Translations under genes and position numbers: made by a program
In this document: positions 1 to 8,422 of the stretch, one piece after another
Layout of the letters: the number at the start of each line of letters is the position of its first letter
Numbering within the stretch: position 1 is the first letter of the stretch
Assembly: GCA_963815135.1 (NCBI GenBank)
Contig: CAWFFO010000001.1
Span: forward strand, 62,001-126,000
Reading direction: 5' to 3'
From: CAIWTU01 sp963815135
GTDB lineage: Bacteria > Desulfobacterota > Desulfuromonadia > Geobacterales > Geobacteraceae
DNA length: 64,000 nt
The notes under the pieces: model-generated
What the model was told of the DNA's origin: nothing
The model's database searches: none
Seen by the model: the letters and a program-made list of their open reading frames with translations, nothing else

Positions 1-135
1 TTCGTCCATCAGTATCGGTAGCCGGACGAATTCACCGATTTCAACCAGGTTGATGAGTTTTTCGTGCAGATCCACAATCGCAATGTGGCAGCCTGAACAA
101 CCGGAAAGCCATTCGGTAGAAATTTTCCCCCTCAT
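1..135 (-). CDS. NiFe-hydrogenase small subunit, N-terminal part (HoxY/MvhG type)
   Basis: Only the first 45 codons are inside the window, and the reading frame runs off the left edge. The start begins MRGKISTEWLSGCSGCH and continues with an IVDLHEKL segment. The WL-x-GCSGCH pattern, with the CxxC that begins the proximal [4Fe-4S] site, is typical of small subunits of group 3 (cytoplasmic, cofactor-coupled) NiFe hydrogenases and their complex I 20-kDa-like relatives. The ATG overlaps the TGA of the upstream gene (ATGA), so the two are probably translationally coupled. A complex I-type subunit cannot be excluded from 45 residues, but the DLHEKL continuation favours HoxY/MvhG. Confidence 0.72.
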   Translation of the reverse strand, partial: MRGKISTEWLSGCSGCHIAIVDLHEKLINLVEIGEFVRLPILMDE

Positions 136-620
136 TTTGCCGCCTCCCAGATCATTTCTTTCAGGCATGAGTTCGGACCGGCCTGGATTGTCTCGAGCCT
201 GATGACGGCGTTGGGAATGACCTTCTCCATTGCGCCGGCGAACACTCCATGGGCCATCTGGCACAGTGATTGTTTCTGTTCATGTGCGAACCTGAAGAGT
301 GCATTGCGTACAAGGCATGTGTGAAAAACCAGGCGCATCCTGTTTGTTTCGCCTTCTTTTTCAACAAGAGTATTTCGTTCACCCTGAAATGGTTTGAAAT
401 CCCACATGATGCCGCGTTGTTGCAACGCATTGTTAAGTATCTCCAGCGCCTCCACCGGGTCCTCTGTCTGCTTTGCACTGTCCACGGCCTCAAGGCCGAA
501 TTTTTTCCCCGCGAGAAAACATATGGACAGAGCGCCCTGGCCGAGGTTTTTTTCAGCCCCGTAAGCCAAAGCGCCGGCAAAAAATGCAACATTGTGCAGC
601 TTTCCTATTTCGTTTTCCAT
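132..620 (-). CDS. V4R-like small-molecule-binding domain protein
   Basis: Predicted 162 aa, starting at ATG 620 with GGAGG and GGAG motifs just upstream. A TTG at 668 would add 16 residues and has no good ribosome site. The C-terminal third carries conserved cysteines spaced as in V4R/4-vinyl-reductase-type domains: a Cys followed by a helix, GVFAGAMEK, a strand with LETIQAGPNSC, and a hydrophobic end. The N-terminal half is helical with a glycine- and alanine-rich FFAGALAYGAEK segment. V4R domains bind small ligands or porphyrin and hydrocarbon groups, and often sit beside roadblock proteins and metalloenzymes. The gene lies between a roadblock gene and the hydrogenase start, overlapping the latter by 4 nt, which suggests an accessory or regulatory role for the hydrogenase (inference). 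Family assignment is tentative. Confidence 0.55.
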   Translation of the reverse strand: MENEIGKLHNVAFFAGALAYGAEKNLGQGALSICFLAGKKFGLEAVDSAKQTEDPVEALEILNNALQQRGIMWDFKPFQGERNTLVEKEGETNRMRLVFHTCLVRNALFRFAHEQKQSLCQMAHGVFAGAMEKVIPNAVIRLETIQAGPNSCLKEMIWEAAK

Positions 621-843
621 ATTCTCCGTGTCCTCCGGGCAGGTTGAAATTTCTCGGCAATCAGCCAATTACAAAAAACAGATGCTTGAAGAGTCAGGAG
701 TAAAAGGTGTTAAAACTTTTAAAACGCGAAACTATTTCGCATGCCGGTGCCAGTCATGACGAATGGGATTTATCTTGCTTCGGATGGTTTCGAAACAACA
801 TTTGCCCATATGAAACCATTTCTCAGTGCTGTCTCCAGTAACG

Positions 844-1200
844 TTACAACGTCTTTTCAATGGCAGGCAGGCGTTTTTTTATCTGAAAGCGGACATATCC
901 CAGATTTGCTTTCGGATTGGCCACAACTGCCAGTATAGCCTCGCTCCCGACCAGGCTCATCATGATCATTCCATCCGAAAACTCCATCATTCCCTGGGTC
1001 ATGACGCCAACCTTCAGTTCCCTTCCCATAACCTCGGAAGAGCCCGTGCCAGCGGAAATGACCGCACCGACCGTTTCGGTGTCCATTTTTCCCCCATTTG
1101 AAAAGCCATCGATTACGAAGCCGTCACGGCCTACAATTACCGCGGTATTGACCCCGTCGATATCCACCAGTTCCTTGAGCAATTCTGTACTCTTTGCCAT
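844..1200 (-). CDS. Roadblock/LC7 domain protein
   Basis: 118 aa with a GGGAGAA ribosome site before ATG 1200. The whole protein is one roadblock/LC7 fold: an N-terminal helix (LLKELVDIDGVNTAVIVGRDG), the conserved GxDGFVID-like turn, a central helix around GAVISAGTGSSEVMGRE, and the strand MIMMSLVGSEAILAVVA. Bacterial roadblock proteins work as dimeric partners of small GTPases (MglB type) or as scaffold subunits beside sensor and metabolic proteins. No Ras-like GTPase is visible here. The gene is the first of a minus-strand set that continues, after a 220-nt gap, into the V4R-like gene and the hydrogenase small subunit, so co-regulation with the hydrogenase is likely but not shown. Confidence 0.85.
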   Translation of the reverse strand: MAKSTELLKELVDIDGVNTAVIVGRDGFVIDGFSNGGKMDTETVGAVISAGTGSSEVMGRELKVGVMTQGMMEFSDGMIMMSLVGSEAILAVVANPKANLGYVRFQIKKRLPAIEKTL

Positions 1201-2690
1201 TTTCGTTTCTCCCTGTGGTCTTATTTTTTCTACGTTAATTAAAAAGCGATACTAAAGGATTCACTTCAGGCAGCAATGTCTGATTAGCCTCATTCAAAAC
1301 CAGCTGGTGTATGCTTTTTCAGGCCAAATAACGAGAACCGGGCAACGTGATGCAAAAATGGTAAATACGGTTAAATACAGTGATTATATATGTTGAATGC
1401 ACTTGAGAACCAACCAAGGAAACGGGAACAGGGTAATAAATTATGTAAAGAAATATAGTAAAGCTTGTTTTAATTTAACAAAAAATTACACATGTAAATT
1501 TAATTAAACTTATTACTACCGTAGATTATATTGTGTCAAGCGATTTTTTTGTGCAATCCTGTTTACAGAATTGCACCTTTTGCTGGGCCAGCAGTATTTT
1601 ATTTCGAGTCAGATTATTTTTTGAACAAATGTTGAGGTTAGCCGGGAAGTGTATAGGGTAATGCATTGCAATTAAATAATTAAAAACAAATCGGTTTGTT
1701 GATTAGCTTTGAGATTATTTAATTTGGATTATACGGCGAGTATATGATTGTTACAGTTTGTATGATTGATTAGATCCGGTAGTCGTGAAACAAGACATTG
1801 AGACTGAGGATTTAATGAGTCTTCAATTTTTGAAACATTCTTTTTGGTGGCGGTCATTCAGCAGATTATGGAATCGATATAGGCAATTTTTATTAAATTA
1901 ATGATGATCGTCATTACTGATTTCATGATGCAGACAGTTTTAGTGTTATGGGTGACGAAAGCAGCGTTGTTGAAGTAATGAATAGAAATCTTTGTAAAAC
2001 GCAGGGGCTTTGTCATTGTCCTCCTTTGTAGCAACATTCTGGTAAGGCAATGCAGATATGCATGATCCTGTCTGTTTATAAGAATCAGTTCAATTTCAAA
2101 ACGCATCAACTCAAAAGCAGCTGATTTTCAGCCCATAAGAACATTCGCATTTCGGCCGTGCAGGGGGCAACTGTGTGCAAAGAAACAATTGAATATTTCT
2201 TTTCGGATTGTCTGCAATCCAAAAAAATCAAGAATCTTTTGGTTATTTTCTTTGCGAAAGGTTCCAGATGATGAAGATAAAGCTAGGTTTTGATACGCTG
2301 GCATGTGAACAAAGCATTCCAACCATTGGCAAGTTCACATGGTAGTATTTCCAGTTCTGGTCACTGGTTGGGAGCAGGTCAAATTCACTGGCTCCGGAAG
2401 GGATGACAATCTAATGTTCGCATCTTGTTGTCCGGAAGCTGTTTATCTTGCCCTGTGCCATGAATTAACTGATTTTCCGCACAATACCGGAGACGGGATA
2501 ACGTTTTTCTCAGCTGCAATCTTGTAAATTGTCTGAAGTGGAGGTCGATCTTAAAGCAATAATAGAGGAGGAATATCAAACTCAAGAAGCTTCAGGCCGG
2601 ATTTGTAAGCAACCTCAAGGCTGGCCATGGAGGTCGTGACAATGTTCAATATACGAAACTGACTGAAATTACTGGAAACTCCTATAATAC
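1201..2690. other. Long AT-rich intergenic stretch, no gene recognised
   Basis: About 1.5 kb with strongly lower GC than the flanks, especially 1,400-1,900. Short open frames here have no recognisable domains, no convincing ribosome sites and atypical composition. I saw no tRNA, riboswitch or sigma-54 box. It may hold the promoter for the roadblock/hydrogenase set near its left end, or decayed DNA. Confidence 0.5.
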
Positions 2691-2722
2691 AAAAAGGGTT
2701 TATGACAAATTGTCATAAACCC
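2691..2722 (-). terminator. Intrinsic terminator of tRNA-Leu
   Basis: On the minus strand a perfect 12-bp stem (GGGTTTATGACA pairing with TGTCATAAACCC, 3-nt loop) is followed at once by TTTTT. It lies 10 nt beyond the CCA end of the tRNA gene. Confidence 0.9.
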
Positions 2723-2732
2723 ATGAAATTCT

Positions 2733-2819
2733 TGGTGCCGAAGACTGGAATCGAACCAGCACGAGGGAACCCTCACTAGAACCTGAATCTAGCGCGTCTA
2801 CCAATTCCGCCACTTCGGC
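2733..2819 (-). tRNA. tRNA-Leu (anticodon CAG)
   Basis: An 87-nt class II tRNA read on the minus strand, with the acceptor stem GCCGAAG paired to CTTCGGC. The D-loop has GGTAGACGC, and the anticodon stem CTAGA/TCTAG encloses loop TTCAGGT. The variable arm is long and paired (GAGGGTTCCCTC), the T-loop contains GGTTCGATTCC, and the CCA is encoded. The long variable arm and CAG anticodon identify a leucine tRNA reading CUG. A T-tract terminator follows directly. Confidence 0.97.
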
Positions 2820-3184
2820 AACGGACCTAATGTATACCATTATCAAAATTTCTTTGCAAGAGAAAATCTGTTCATAAAATCTGATTTGCAAAGCAATCTC
2901 TTTGAATTATAATCGCGCCAACTGTAATGTTTGGAATCTCTTCTTTTATTGCCAGTTGAAGACCTCTTCAATCGGCTTTTTCCCGATTGTCTCATGGTGC
3001 AGGTGTAATACGGGAAGGTATGAAACGTCAAAATATAAGAAATTTGAATTAACGCGAACGCTCTTTATTAAGAGGTTGGCCTGGTCACACCATTATTGCT
3101 CTGGACTATTTGCAATCAAGTGACTATGCTTGAAATCGCGGTTCCGGCATACAGTTGCGAATGTGTCGATCTGGAGATAAAAGT
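2820..3184. other. Intergenic, nothing recognised
   Basis: This 365-nt stretch separates the divergently transcribed tRNA-Leu and tlyA. It presumably holds both promoters. I found no clear hexamers, hairpins or open frames worth naming. Confidence 0.4.
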
Positions 3185-3949
3185 TTGAAAACCGCAAAAG
3201 GGAAAGAAAGACTGGACAAGATCCTGGTTGACCGAAAAATGGCGGATTCGCGGGAACGGGCGCGTGCGCTTGTCATGGCTGGCCAGGTGGTTGTTGACGA
3301 TCATGCCGTTGCGAAGGCCGGTCAGCTTGTTTCCGTTGACGCCGAAATAAGGTTGAAAGGCGAAGTTCTCCCTTATGTCAGCAGGGGAGGGCTAAAGCTG
3401 GAGAAAGCCCTGGATATGTTTGCCATAGATGTTGCGAACCTGACTGCCCTGGATGCAGGCGCATCCACCGGCGGGTTTACCGATTGCCTGCTGCAGCGCG
3501 GCGCCCGCAAGGTATTTGCAGTGGATGTGGGGTACGGTCAATTGGCATGGAAGCTTCGCGGAGACCAAAGGGTAGTGAATATGGAGAAAACAAATATCCG
3601 CTATCTTGAACCTGACCGGCTTGATGAAATCCCTGATATTGCGGTGATTGATGTTTCATTTATTTCACTCGACAAGGTACTGGCTCCGGTGAGCAGACTT
3701 GTCAGAGACGGTGGAAGGATCGTTGCACTGATAAAGCCCCAGTTTGAAGTCGGCCGTGGAGAGGTAGGGAAGGGCGGCGTGGTGCGCGACAGGGAAAAAC
3801 ATCAGCGTGTCGTCGACACGGTGCATTCACTTGCCGAAAGCCTCGGGTTGACGGTTCAGGGTGTTGTAGAGTCACCGATACTTGGTCCTAAAGGTAACCG
3901 TGAATTTCTCATCAGTCTGATAAAATCGGGTGAGATTGCAAAAATATAA
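3185..3949 (+). CDS. tlyA: TlyA-family rRNA 2'-O-methyltransferase
   Basis: About 254 aa from a TTG start at 3185, chosen because GGAG lies 8 nt upstream. Earlier in-frame TTG 3155 and ATG 3161 lack such a site. Residues 7-65 form an S4 RNA-binding domain (RLDKILVDRKMADSRERAR). An FtsJ-like Rossmann methyltransferase follows, with the S-adenosylmethionine loop ALDAGASTGGFTD near residue 90, AVDVGYGQL, and the catalytic-region strand IVALIKPQFEVG. Family members methylate 2'-O-riboses of 16S and 23S rRNA, and were earlier called hemolysin A. The HIT gene begins 12 nt downstream, so the two probably share a transcript. Confidence 0.93.
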   Translation: MKTAKGKERLDKILVDRKMADSRERARALVMAGQVVVDDHAVAKAGQLVSVDAEIRLKGEVLPYVSRGGLKLEKALDMFAIDVANLTALDAGASTGGFTDCLLQRGARKVFAVDVGYGQLAWKLRGDQRVVNMEKTNIRYLEPDRLDEIPDIAVIDVSFISLDKVLAPVSRLVRDGGRIVALIKPQFEVGRGEVGKGGVVRDREKHQRVVDTVHSLAESLGLTVQGVVESPILGPKGNREFLISLIKSGEIAKI

Positions 3950-3961
3950 ACGGGGGATAAA

Positions 3962-4306
3962 ATGGACAACTGTCTTTTCTGCGGAATTATTAAGGGAAAA
4001 ATAAGTGCGGAAAAGGTTTATGAAGATGATCATCTGGTCGTAATCAGGGATATAGCTCCTGTAGCACCTTTGCACTTATTGCTGATACCGAAAAAACATA
4101 TAGTGAACTCGCTGGATCTGCAACCTGAGGACGGTCCACTAGTGGGGCGGATTTTCCTTGTGGCGGCTGCCCTGGCAAGGGATAACGGCTACGATGGTTC
4201 GGGATTCAGAATCGTAAATAACAATAATGCAGGAGCCGGTCAATCGGTATTCCATCTGCACTTCCATCTTCTTGCGGGGCGGCAGATGCATTGGCCGCCG
4301 GGTTAG
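3962..4306 (+). CDS. HIT-family nucleotide hydrolase/transferase
   Basis: 114 aa, the usual length for a Hint-branch HIT protein. An N-terminal CLFCGII, which can bind zinc, is followed by conserved strands (DIAPVAPLHLLLIPKKH) and the histidine triad HLHFHLL at residues 98-104. Such proteins hydrolyse purine nucleotide phosphoramidates or adenylated substrates. It starts 12 nt after tlyA behind a GGGGG run, so it is likely the second gene of that operon. The precise substrate is unknown. Confidence 0.94.
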   Translation: MDNCLFCGIIKGKISAEKVYEDDHLVVIRDIAPVAPLHLLLIPKKHIVNSLDLQPEDGPLVGRIFLVAAALARDNGYDGSGFRIVNNNNAGAGQSVFHLHFHLLAGRQMHWPPG

Positions 4307-4405
4307 CGGGAAATGTCCACCTTTTTGCCGAATTATCCCGGAAAGAAAAATCAACGTGATACTTCTTGGTGAAACATAAAAAATGACATTTTTGAGGAGG
4401 AGACG

Positions 4406-4942
4406 ATGGCCAGGTTTATTATTGCATTGTTGAGCGTATTGGTGTTTGCCGGAGCAGCGTCAGCTGAGACATACAAATGGATCGATGACAGGGGAACAGT
4501 CAATTTTACCGAGGATTATTCACAGATTCCGAAAAAATACCGCAAGAAAGTACGGGTGACCGGCGATATCCAGGCCGAACCGGTTTCCGGTGAAGGTGGA
4601 ACTCTGGAGCCGGGCAAGGATGGTGCGGATAAAACCCCCCCGGCCGAGACGGGGGCAGGCAAGAATCAGGAAAAAGAAAAAACCATGTACGGCAGCAAGA
4701 GCGAAAATGAATGGAAAGCCGATTTTAAAAAACTTAACGACCAGATTGACAGGGTCCAGGGGCAGATTGATGAGCGCCGGACGAAACTGGATAATCCCGA
4801 CAGCCTCAGCAGGGCACGTTATCGTGGCATCGAAATTGAAATAAAGGAACTTGAGGAAAAACTGGCGCAGCTTAAAAACAATTTGAGCACCCTGGATCGG
4901 GATGCATCGATGGCTGCCGTCCCGTATGACCTGAGAAGGTAG
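4406..4942 (+). CDS. Exported DUF4124 protein with C-terminal coiled coil
   Basis: 178 aa behind a strong GAGGAGGAGA site. Residues 1-20 are a Sec signal peptide ending ASA. Residues 21-60 form a DUF4124 domain (ETYKWIDDRGTVNFTEDYSQ), a short beta module common in secreted proteobacterial proteins. A proline- and glycine-rich linker is followed by a charged helical segment, about 105-165, with heptad-like leucines that should form a coiled coil. Its role is probably structural in the periplasm, but no function is established for this architecture. An intrinsic terminator follows. Confidence 0.85.
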   Translation: MARFIIALLSVLVFAGAASAETYKWIDDRGTVNFTEDYSQIPKKYRKKVRVTGDIQAEPVSGEGGTLEPGKDGADKTPPAETGAGKNQEKEKTMYGSKSENEWKADFKKLNDQIDRVQGQIDERRTKLDNPDSLSRARYRGIEIEIKELEEKLAQLKNNLSTLDRDASMAAVPYDLRR

Positions 4943-4964
4943 CGGAATTTCTGAATATAACTAA

Positions 4965-5003
4965 GAAAAGCCCGGGCATTTACGCTCCGGGCTTTTCTTT
5001 TTA
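4965..5003 (+). terminator. Intrinsic terminator after the DUF4124 gene
   Basis: An 11-bp stem GAAAAGCCCGG/CCGGGCTTTTC with an 11-nt loop continues into CTTTTT on the plus strand, 22 nt past the stop codon. Confidence 0.88.
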
Positions 5004-5440
5004 CCGGTGTTACATGAGTATGATTTATTCTGATCCGCAGGAGGAAACTTTCAGGATTCGACTTTTGCGCTCTTTTGCGACCGCCCAAGCCGTCAATGCC
5101 TTTCCGTTTATCCATTTTCAGACGGTTTTTACGCGTCTTGCGAATGTCAAAAACGCTTTGAGCGTCATTCTCAGTAACACCAATGTTAAGCTTGCTCCAA
5201 AATACCGTAAAGACAAAGGATCCACTGACCTGCTTTTTACGATTATGCCGAGAATACGCTTCAGGTTTACCTCTTCGCTGGAGGTCCTACACACCACGTT
5301 CCAAACCCGGATTAAATTTTAAATTTGGTCGTCAGGCTTCGTCTTTGCCTTCTACCTGTATCCCAGAGCAATTCTCAAAGATCAATTTATGGTTGAAGTA
5401 TATCGTCCATTGAATCGGTGTCAAGGGACAGGTGAAAAAA
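5004..5440. other. Intergenic, nothing recognised
   Basis: Between convergent transcription units. Open frames here lack ribosome sites and domain signatures. No hairpin with a T-tract was seen for the transporter that ends at 5441. Confidence 0.4.
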
Positions 5441-6742
5441 TTACCGGAGTCCCGTCAAATATGATGTGATACCGGGGAAAATCATATCAGCTGTCATGAG
5501 CAGGGTCAGGAGAATCATTATAAAAACGGTGATCCAGGATATCGCGTTGAAAACCGGCCCGTTCTTGTGCTCACCCATCAGCCTTCGGTTGTTTATCAAG
5601 ATGAGCATGAAAATCAATACGAAAGGAAGAACAGCGCCGTTTACGACCTGGGAGATAAACATTATCATGATGAGCGGAGCATTCGGAATCAATATTATGG
5701 CGGCACTGCTGATGATGATGATGGTAAAGAGCCAGAAGAACTGGGGCGCCTGGCGGAAATCCCTGTCGATACCGGACTCCCAGCCCATGCCTTCGCAGAT
5801 GTAATAAGACGTTGACAATGGCAGGATGCAGGCGGCGAAAAGAGAGGCATTGAACAGCCCGAAGGCGAATAATGCCGATGCGTAATTACCGACCAGGGGG
5901 CGCAAAGCAACAGCCGCATCGGAGGCCGTTTCTATTTTCAGACCCTGCAGATGAATCGTGGATGCACAGGCAACCACGATAAAAAATGCCACCACGATGG
6001 CCATGACGCAGCCGACGATGACGTCAAGCCTCGAAAACCCGTACTGGTCGATGGTGATCCCCTTCTCGACAACCGCAGATTGCTGATAAAACTGCATCCA
6101 TGGTGCTATCGTAGTGCCCACCACTCCGATCATCATTATGAAATAGCTGCTGTCGGGCCTGAATGTCGGGACTACGGTGGCTTTGAGTACGGTATGCCAT
6201 TCCGGTTTTGCCAGAAAGGCCGCGATCGGGTATGCGATATACACCATGCAGGCAACAAGAAATACCTTCTCCACGACCCTGTACGAACCCTTGACGATAA
6301 GGAGCCAGACAAGCACCGCGCAAACCGGCACCGCGATATATTTGCTTATGCCGAAGATTTCCAGGCTTGCCGCAATGCCGGCAAATTCTGATACGGCATT
6401 GCCCATGTTTGTCAGAAGGAGGGCAATCATGACATAAAAGGTTATCTTAACGCCGAAAGACTCGCGAATCAGGTCCGACAGACCCTTGCCGGTCACTGCT
6501 CCCATCCTGGCGCACATCTCCTGTATGACCACCAGCGCGATGGTAGTGGGGATCATCAGCCAGAGCAGGGAATATCCGAAGTGTGCTCCCGCCAGGGAGT
6601 ATGTGGTTATGCCACCCGCATCGTTATCTACGTTGGCGGTAATTATGCCCGGGCCGAGGATGGCAAAAAACAGTATGATGTTTTTAAACCTGTCCCTGCC
6701 AATCGGTCTGAAGAGTTTCATAAGACTAATGCCGGTAAACAT
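5441..6742 (-). CDS. NRAMP-family divalent metal transporter, divergent Mg2+-type candidate
   Basis: 433 aa with about 11 membrane segments, starting at ATG 6742 with AAAGGA 9 nt upstream. The fold is NRAMP/SLC11: TM1 has the GPG turn at residues 30-32. The usual DPGN metal motif reads D41-A-G-G, preceded by D39-N40. TM6, where manganese and iron transporters carry the methionine ligand before Pro-His, reads GTTIAPWMQF, so the methionine is alanine. Loss of that sulfur ligand is the hallmark described for NRAMP-related magnesium transporters. The gene follows a MgtE-type Mg2+ sensor by 20 nt, in an operon headed by an M-box riboswitch, which points to Mg2+ rather than Mn2+ as substrate. Transport direction and specificity are inferred. 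Confidence 0.9.
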   Translation of the reverse strand: MFTGISLMKLFRPIGRDRFKNIILFFAILGPGIITANVDNDAGGITTYSLAGAHFGYSLLWLMIPTTIALVVIQEMCARMGAVTGKGLSDLIRESFGVKITFYVMIALLLTNMGNAVSEFAGIAASLEIFGISKYIAVPVCAVLVWLLIVKGSYRVVEKVFLVACMVYIAYPIAAFLAKPEWHTVLKATVVPTFRPDSSYFIMMIGVVGTTIAPWMQFYQQSAVVEKGITIDQYGFSRLDVIVGCVMAIVVAFFIVVACASTIHLQGLKIETASDAAVALRPLVGNYASALFAFGLFNASLFAACILPLSTSYYICEGMGWESGIDRDFRQAPQFFWLFTIIIISSAAIILIPNAPLIMIMFISQVVNGAVLPFVLIFMLILINNRRLMGEHKNGPVFNAISWITVFIMILLTLLMTADMIFPGITSYLTGLR

Positions 6743-6762
6743 GTTCCAAAATCCTTTACAGC

Positions 6763-8031
6763 TCAGTGATGATGATGGCGCCTGCGTCGCAGGGCATAGG
6801 GGAGGAAAAGTTCGAGAATGTCGTCTACTGTGGCCACACCAGCCATTTTTTCTTCCTCGTCGAGAACGGGAACGGCTATGAGGTTATATTTCGCTATTAT
6901 TTCCAGTATCTCTTCGGGTGAGGAGTCTACCTTTACGGATTTCAGGTTGGTCGTCATAATCTCCTGAACAGGCGTGTCAGGCGAGTTGATCAGCAGTTCC
7001 CTGAGGCTTACTACCCCCATCAGGTTCTCCTCATTGTCCGTTACATAAGCATAGTATACGGTCTCTATATCGGGGGCGAACAGGCGAACTTCCCGCAGGG
7101 CGTCTTCCACCGTAAAATCATCCGAGATGGAAAGGAATTCACTGTTCATGAGTCCACCGGCGGTGTTTTCTTCATGTTCCATGAGTTCCTGGATATCTTC
7201 CGCTTCTTCTGCGTCCATCAGCCCCAGCAGTTCCTGCGCCTTTTCTTCCGGAAGGTCTCCCAGGACATCGGCTGCTTCATCCGGGTCCATCTCCTCGAGG
7301 ATATCCGAGGCATGCTCGCTGTCGAGTTGGCTTATTACACGGCTGCGAAGTTCCGGCTCCAGTTCGTGGATCGCTTCCCCCGCTGTTTCGGTATCGAGAG
7401 AAGTCAAAACGGTATGGATGTTTTTGCTGGGAATCTGGGAAATGATACTGGCAATGTCGGCGGGGTGCATCTCCGCCATCTGGTCTCGGGCCATGGTCAG
7501 GGTTAGCCTTGATACGTTAAATTCCAGCGGCTGTACATATTCCCAGCTGATGTGGTTGTCGGAAAGTCTCTTGTTGAAAAGAGCTGCCAATTTCTCCCAG
7601 ATTTTTTCATAACCCAGACGCCGCAAGAGCCCCCTGAAACCGATGTCGGCGAAGAAGATACAGAGGTGCTCCTTGTAGCTTCCCAGCTTCAGGTCGTTGA
7701 CCCGCACAACTTTGGCGCCGTTGATGTCAACTATCTGCTTGTCGAGAATATCCCGGCTGACCAAAATTTCCCCTTCTTTTGAAGTATATTTGCCGACTGT
7801 TTTTCTCGTCCGGGCGATCGATATCACAAAAGGATTGAACAGGTAAATATCTTTCCAGGGAACGGCGAGAATGCCTTCCTTTCCCTTCACAAGCAACTGG
7901 GACACTTCGGGGAAAACTTCCCCGGGGACCAGCACCATGTCCCAGAGTTTGCCCACGTCTCTGCCCAGTTCGTCGATAACCGGTTTCCCGAGCACCGAGC
8001 TGAGAAAAAGTTCTGTAACTGTTACATTCAT
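6763..8031 (-). CDS. MgtE-type Mg2+ sensor protein (PRC-barrel, MgtE_N, CBS pair) without channel domain
   Basis: 422 aa from ATG 8031 with GGAG upstream. Residues 1-75 resemble a PRC-barrel (GKPVIDELGRDVGKLWDM). About 175-275 is the MgtE_N superhelical domain with repeated EL/EEMDPDEAADVLGDLPEEKAQELL motifs. About 280-410 is a CBS pair (MNSEFLSISDD; IMTTNLKSVKVD). In MgtE these domains bind Mg2+ and close the pore, but here the five-helix membrane domain is absent and the protein ends in RRRRHHHH. The separate NRAMP-like gene starts 20 nt later, so the sensor probably gates or binds that transporter. The basic-histidine tail could touch membrane or metal. Riboswitch control comes from the leader. 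Confidence 0.92.
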   Translation of the reverse strand: MNVTVTELFLSSVLGKPVIDELGRDVGKLWDMVLVPGEVFPEVSQLLVKGKEGILAVPWKDIYLFNPFVISIARTRKTVGKYTSKEGEILVSRDILDKQIVDINGAKVVRVNDLKLGSYKEHLCIFFADIGFRGLLRRLGYEKIWEKLAALFNKRLSDNHISWEYVQPLEFNVSRLTLTMARDQMAEMHPADIASIISQIPSKNIHTVLTSLDTETAGEAIHELEPELRSRVISQLDSEHASDILEEMDPDEAADVLGDLPEEKAQELLGLMDAEEAEDIQELMEHEENTAGGLMNSEFLSISDDFTVEDALREVRLFAPDIETVYYAYVTDNEENLMGVVSLRELLINSPDTPVQEIMTTNLKSVKVDSSPEEILEIIAKYNLIAVPVLDEEEKMAGVATVDDILELFLPYALRRRRHHHH

Positions 8032-8044
8032 ATCTGCTCCGGCA

Positions 8045-8077
8045 AATAAAAAAGGCGCTTTCAGGAGAAAGGGCCTT
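8045..8077 (-). terminator. Riboswitch-controlled terminator in the mgtE leader
   Basis: On the minus strand AAGGC-C-CTTTC pairs with GAAAG-C-GCCTT around a TCCT loop, followed by TTTTTTATTT. It sits directly between the M-box aptamer and the sensor-gene ribosome site, as expected for the expression platform of a Mg2+ OFF switch. Confidence 0.9.
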
Positions 8078-8094
8078 GACGTACTTCGAGGAAG

Positions 8095-8257
8095 CCTCCT
8101 CCTTGTAGAGTTTCAGCAGTGCACAACGTTTGGAAAATTCTCCAGCTACATTAGGCAAAGCCTTAATCCGACAGAACCTGGTCTACCGCATTGGCGTCTT
8201 TCGACGTTTCTGGGCAGTAGCGTATATTTGTGCAAACGCCTCTTCCTAACGAGGATA
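8095..8257 (-). ncRNA. M-box (ykoK) Mg2+ riboswitch aptamer
   Basis: The minus-strand leader contains the conserved ykoK-leader blocks in the right order. It opens with CTCGTTAGG-AGAGGC, followed by ATACGCTACTGCCCAGAAACG, TCGAAAGACGCCAATG, TTAAGGCTTTGCC, AATGTAGCTGG and TGCACTGCTGAAACTCTAC. The closing GGAGGA pairs with the 5' TCCTC to form P1. M-box RNAs fold when Mg2+ is plentiful and end transcription of Mg2+ transporters. Here the predicted terminator follows 18 nt beyond the aptamer, and the regulated genes are the MgtE-like sensor and the NRAMP-like transporter. Confidence 0.93.
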
Positions 8258-8267
8258 TATATAAAGA

Positions 8268-8296
8268 CGTATAGTACCGGATATCGGATTTGTCAA
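8268..8296 (-). promoter_or_regulatory. Sigma-70-type promoter of the Mg2+ operon
   Basis: A perfect -35 TTGACA (8291-8296 on the complement), 17-nt spacer and -10 TATACG (8268-8273). Transcription would begin just before the M-box aptamer. Confidence 0.75.
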
Positions 8297-8422
8297 TCAT
8301 TTGTTGGAACTCTTTAGCCGTTGTTGCAATCCGATTGGTGCGAGCGGGAGAACATCCCGCCAATGATTGACTCACGCTTTATTTGCTGTTACTTTAGAAA
8401 AAAAATCATTATGGGGATAACA

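Noticed and set aside
1858..2585. Several open frames of 62-83 codons in the AT-rich gap
   Set aside because: No ribosome sites, domains or consistent composition; they fit chance frames in low-GC DNA.
2700..2891. 63-codon frame over the tRNA-Leu gene
   Set aside because: The DNA is the tRNA and its terminator; translation is accidental.
5014..5413. Open frames of 102 and 76 codons after the DUF4124 terminator
   Set aside because: They lack ribosome sites and any recognisable motif, and overlap each other in different frames.
7127..7612. 161-codon frame opposite the MgtE-like gene
   Set aside because: Serine-rich antisense shadow of the acidic MgtE_N repeats.
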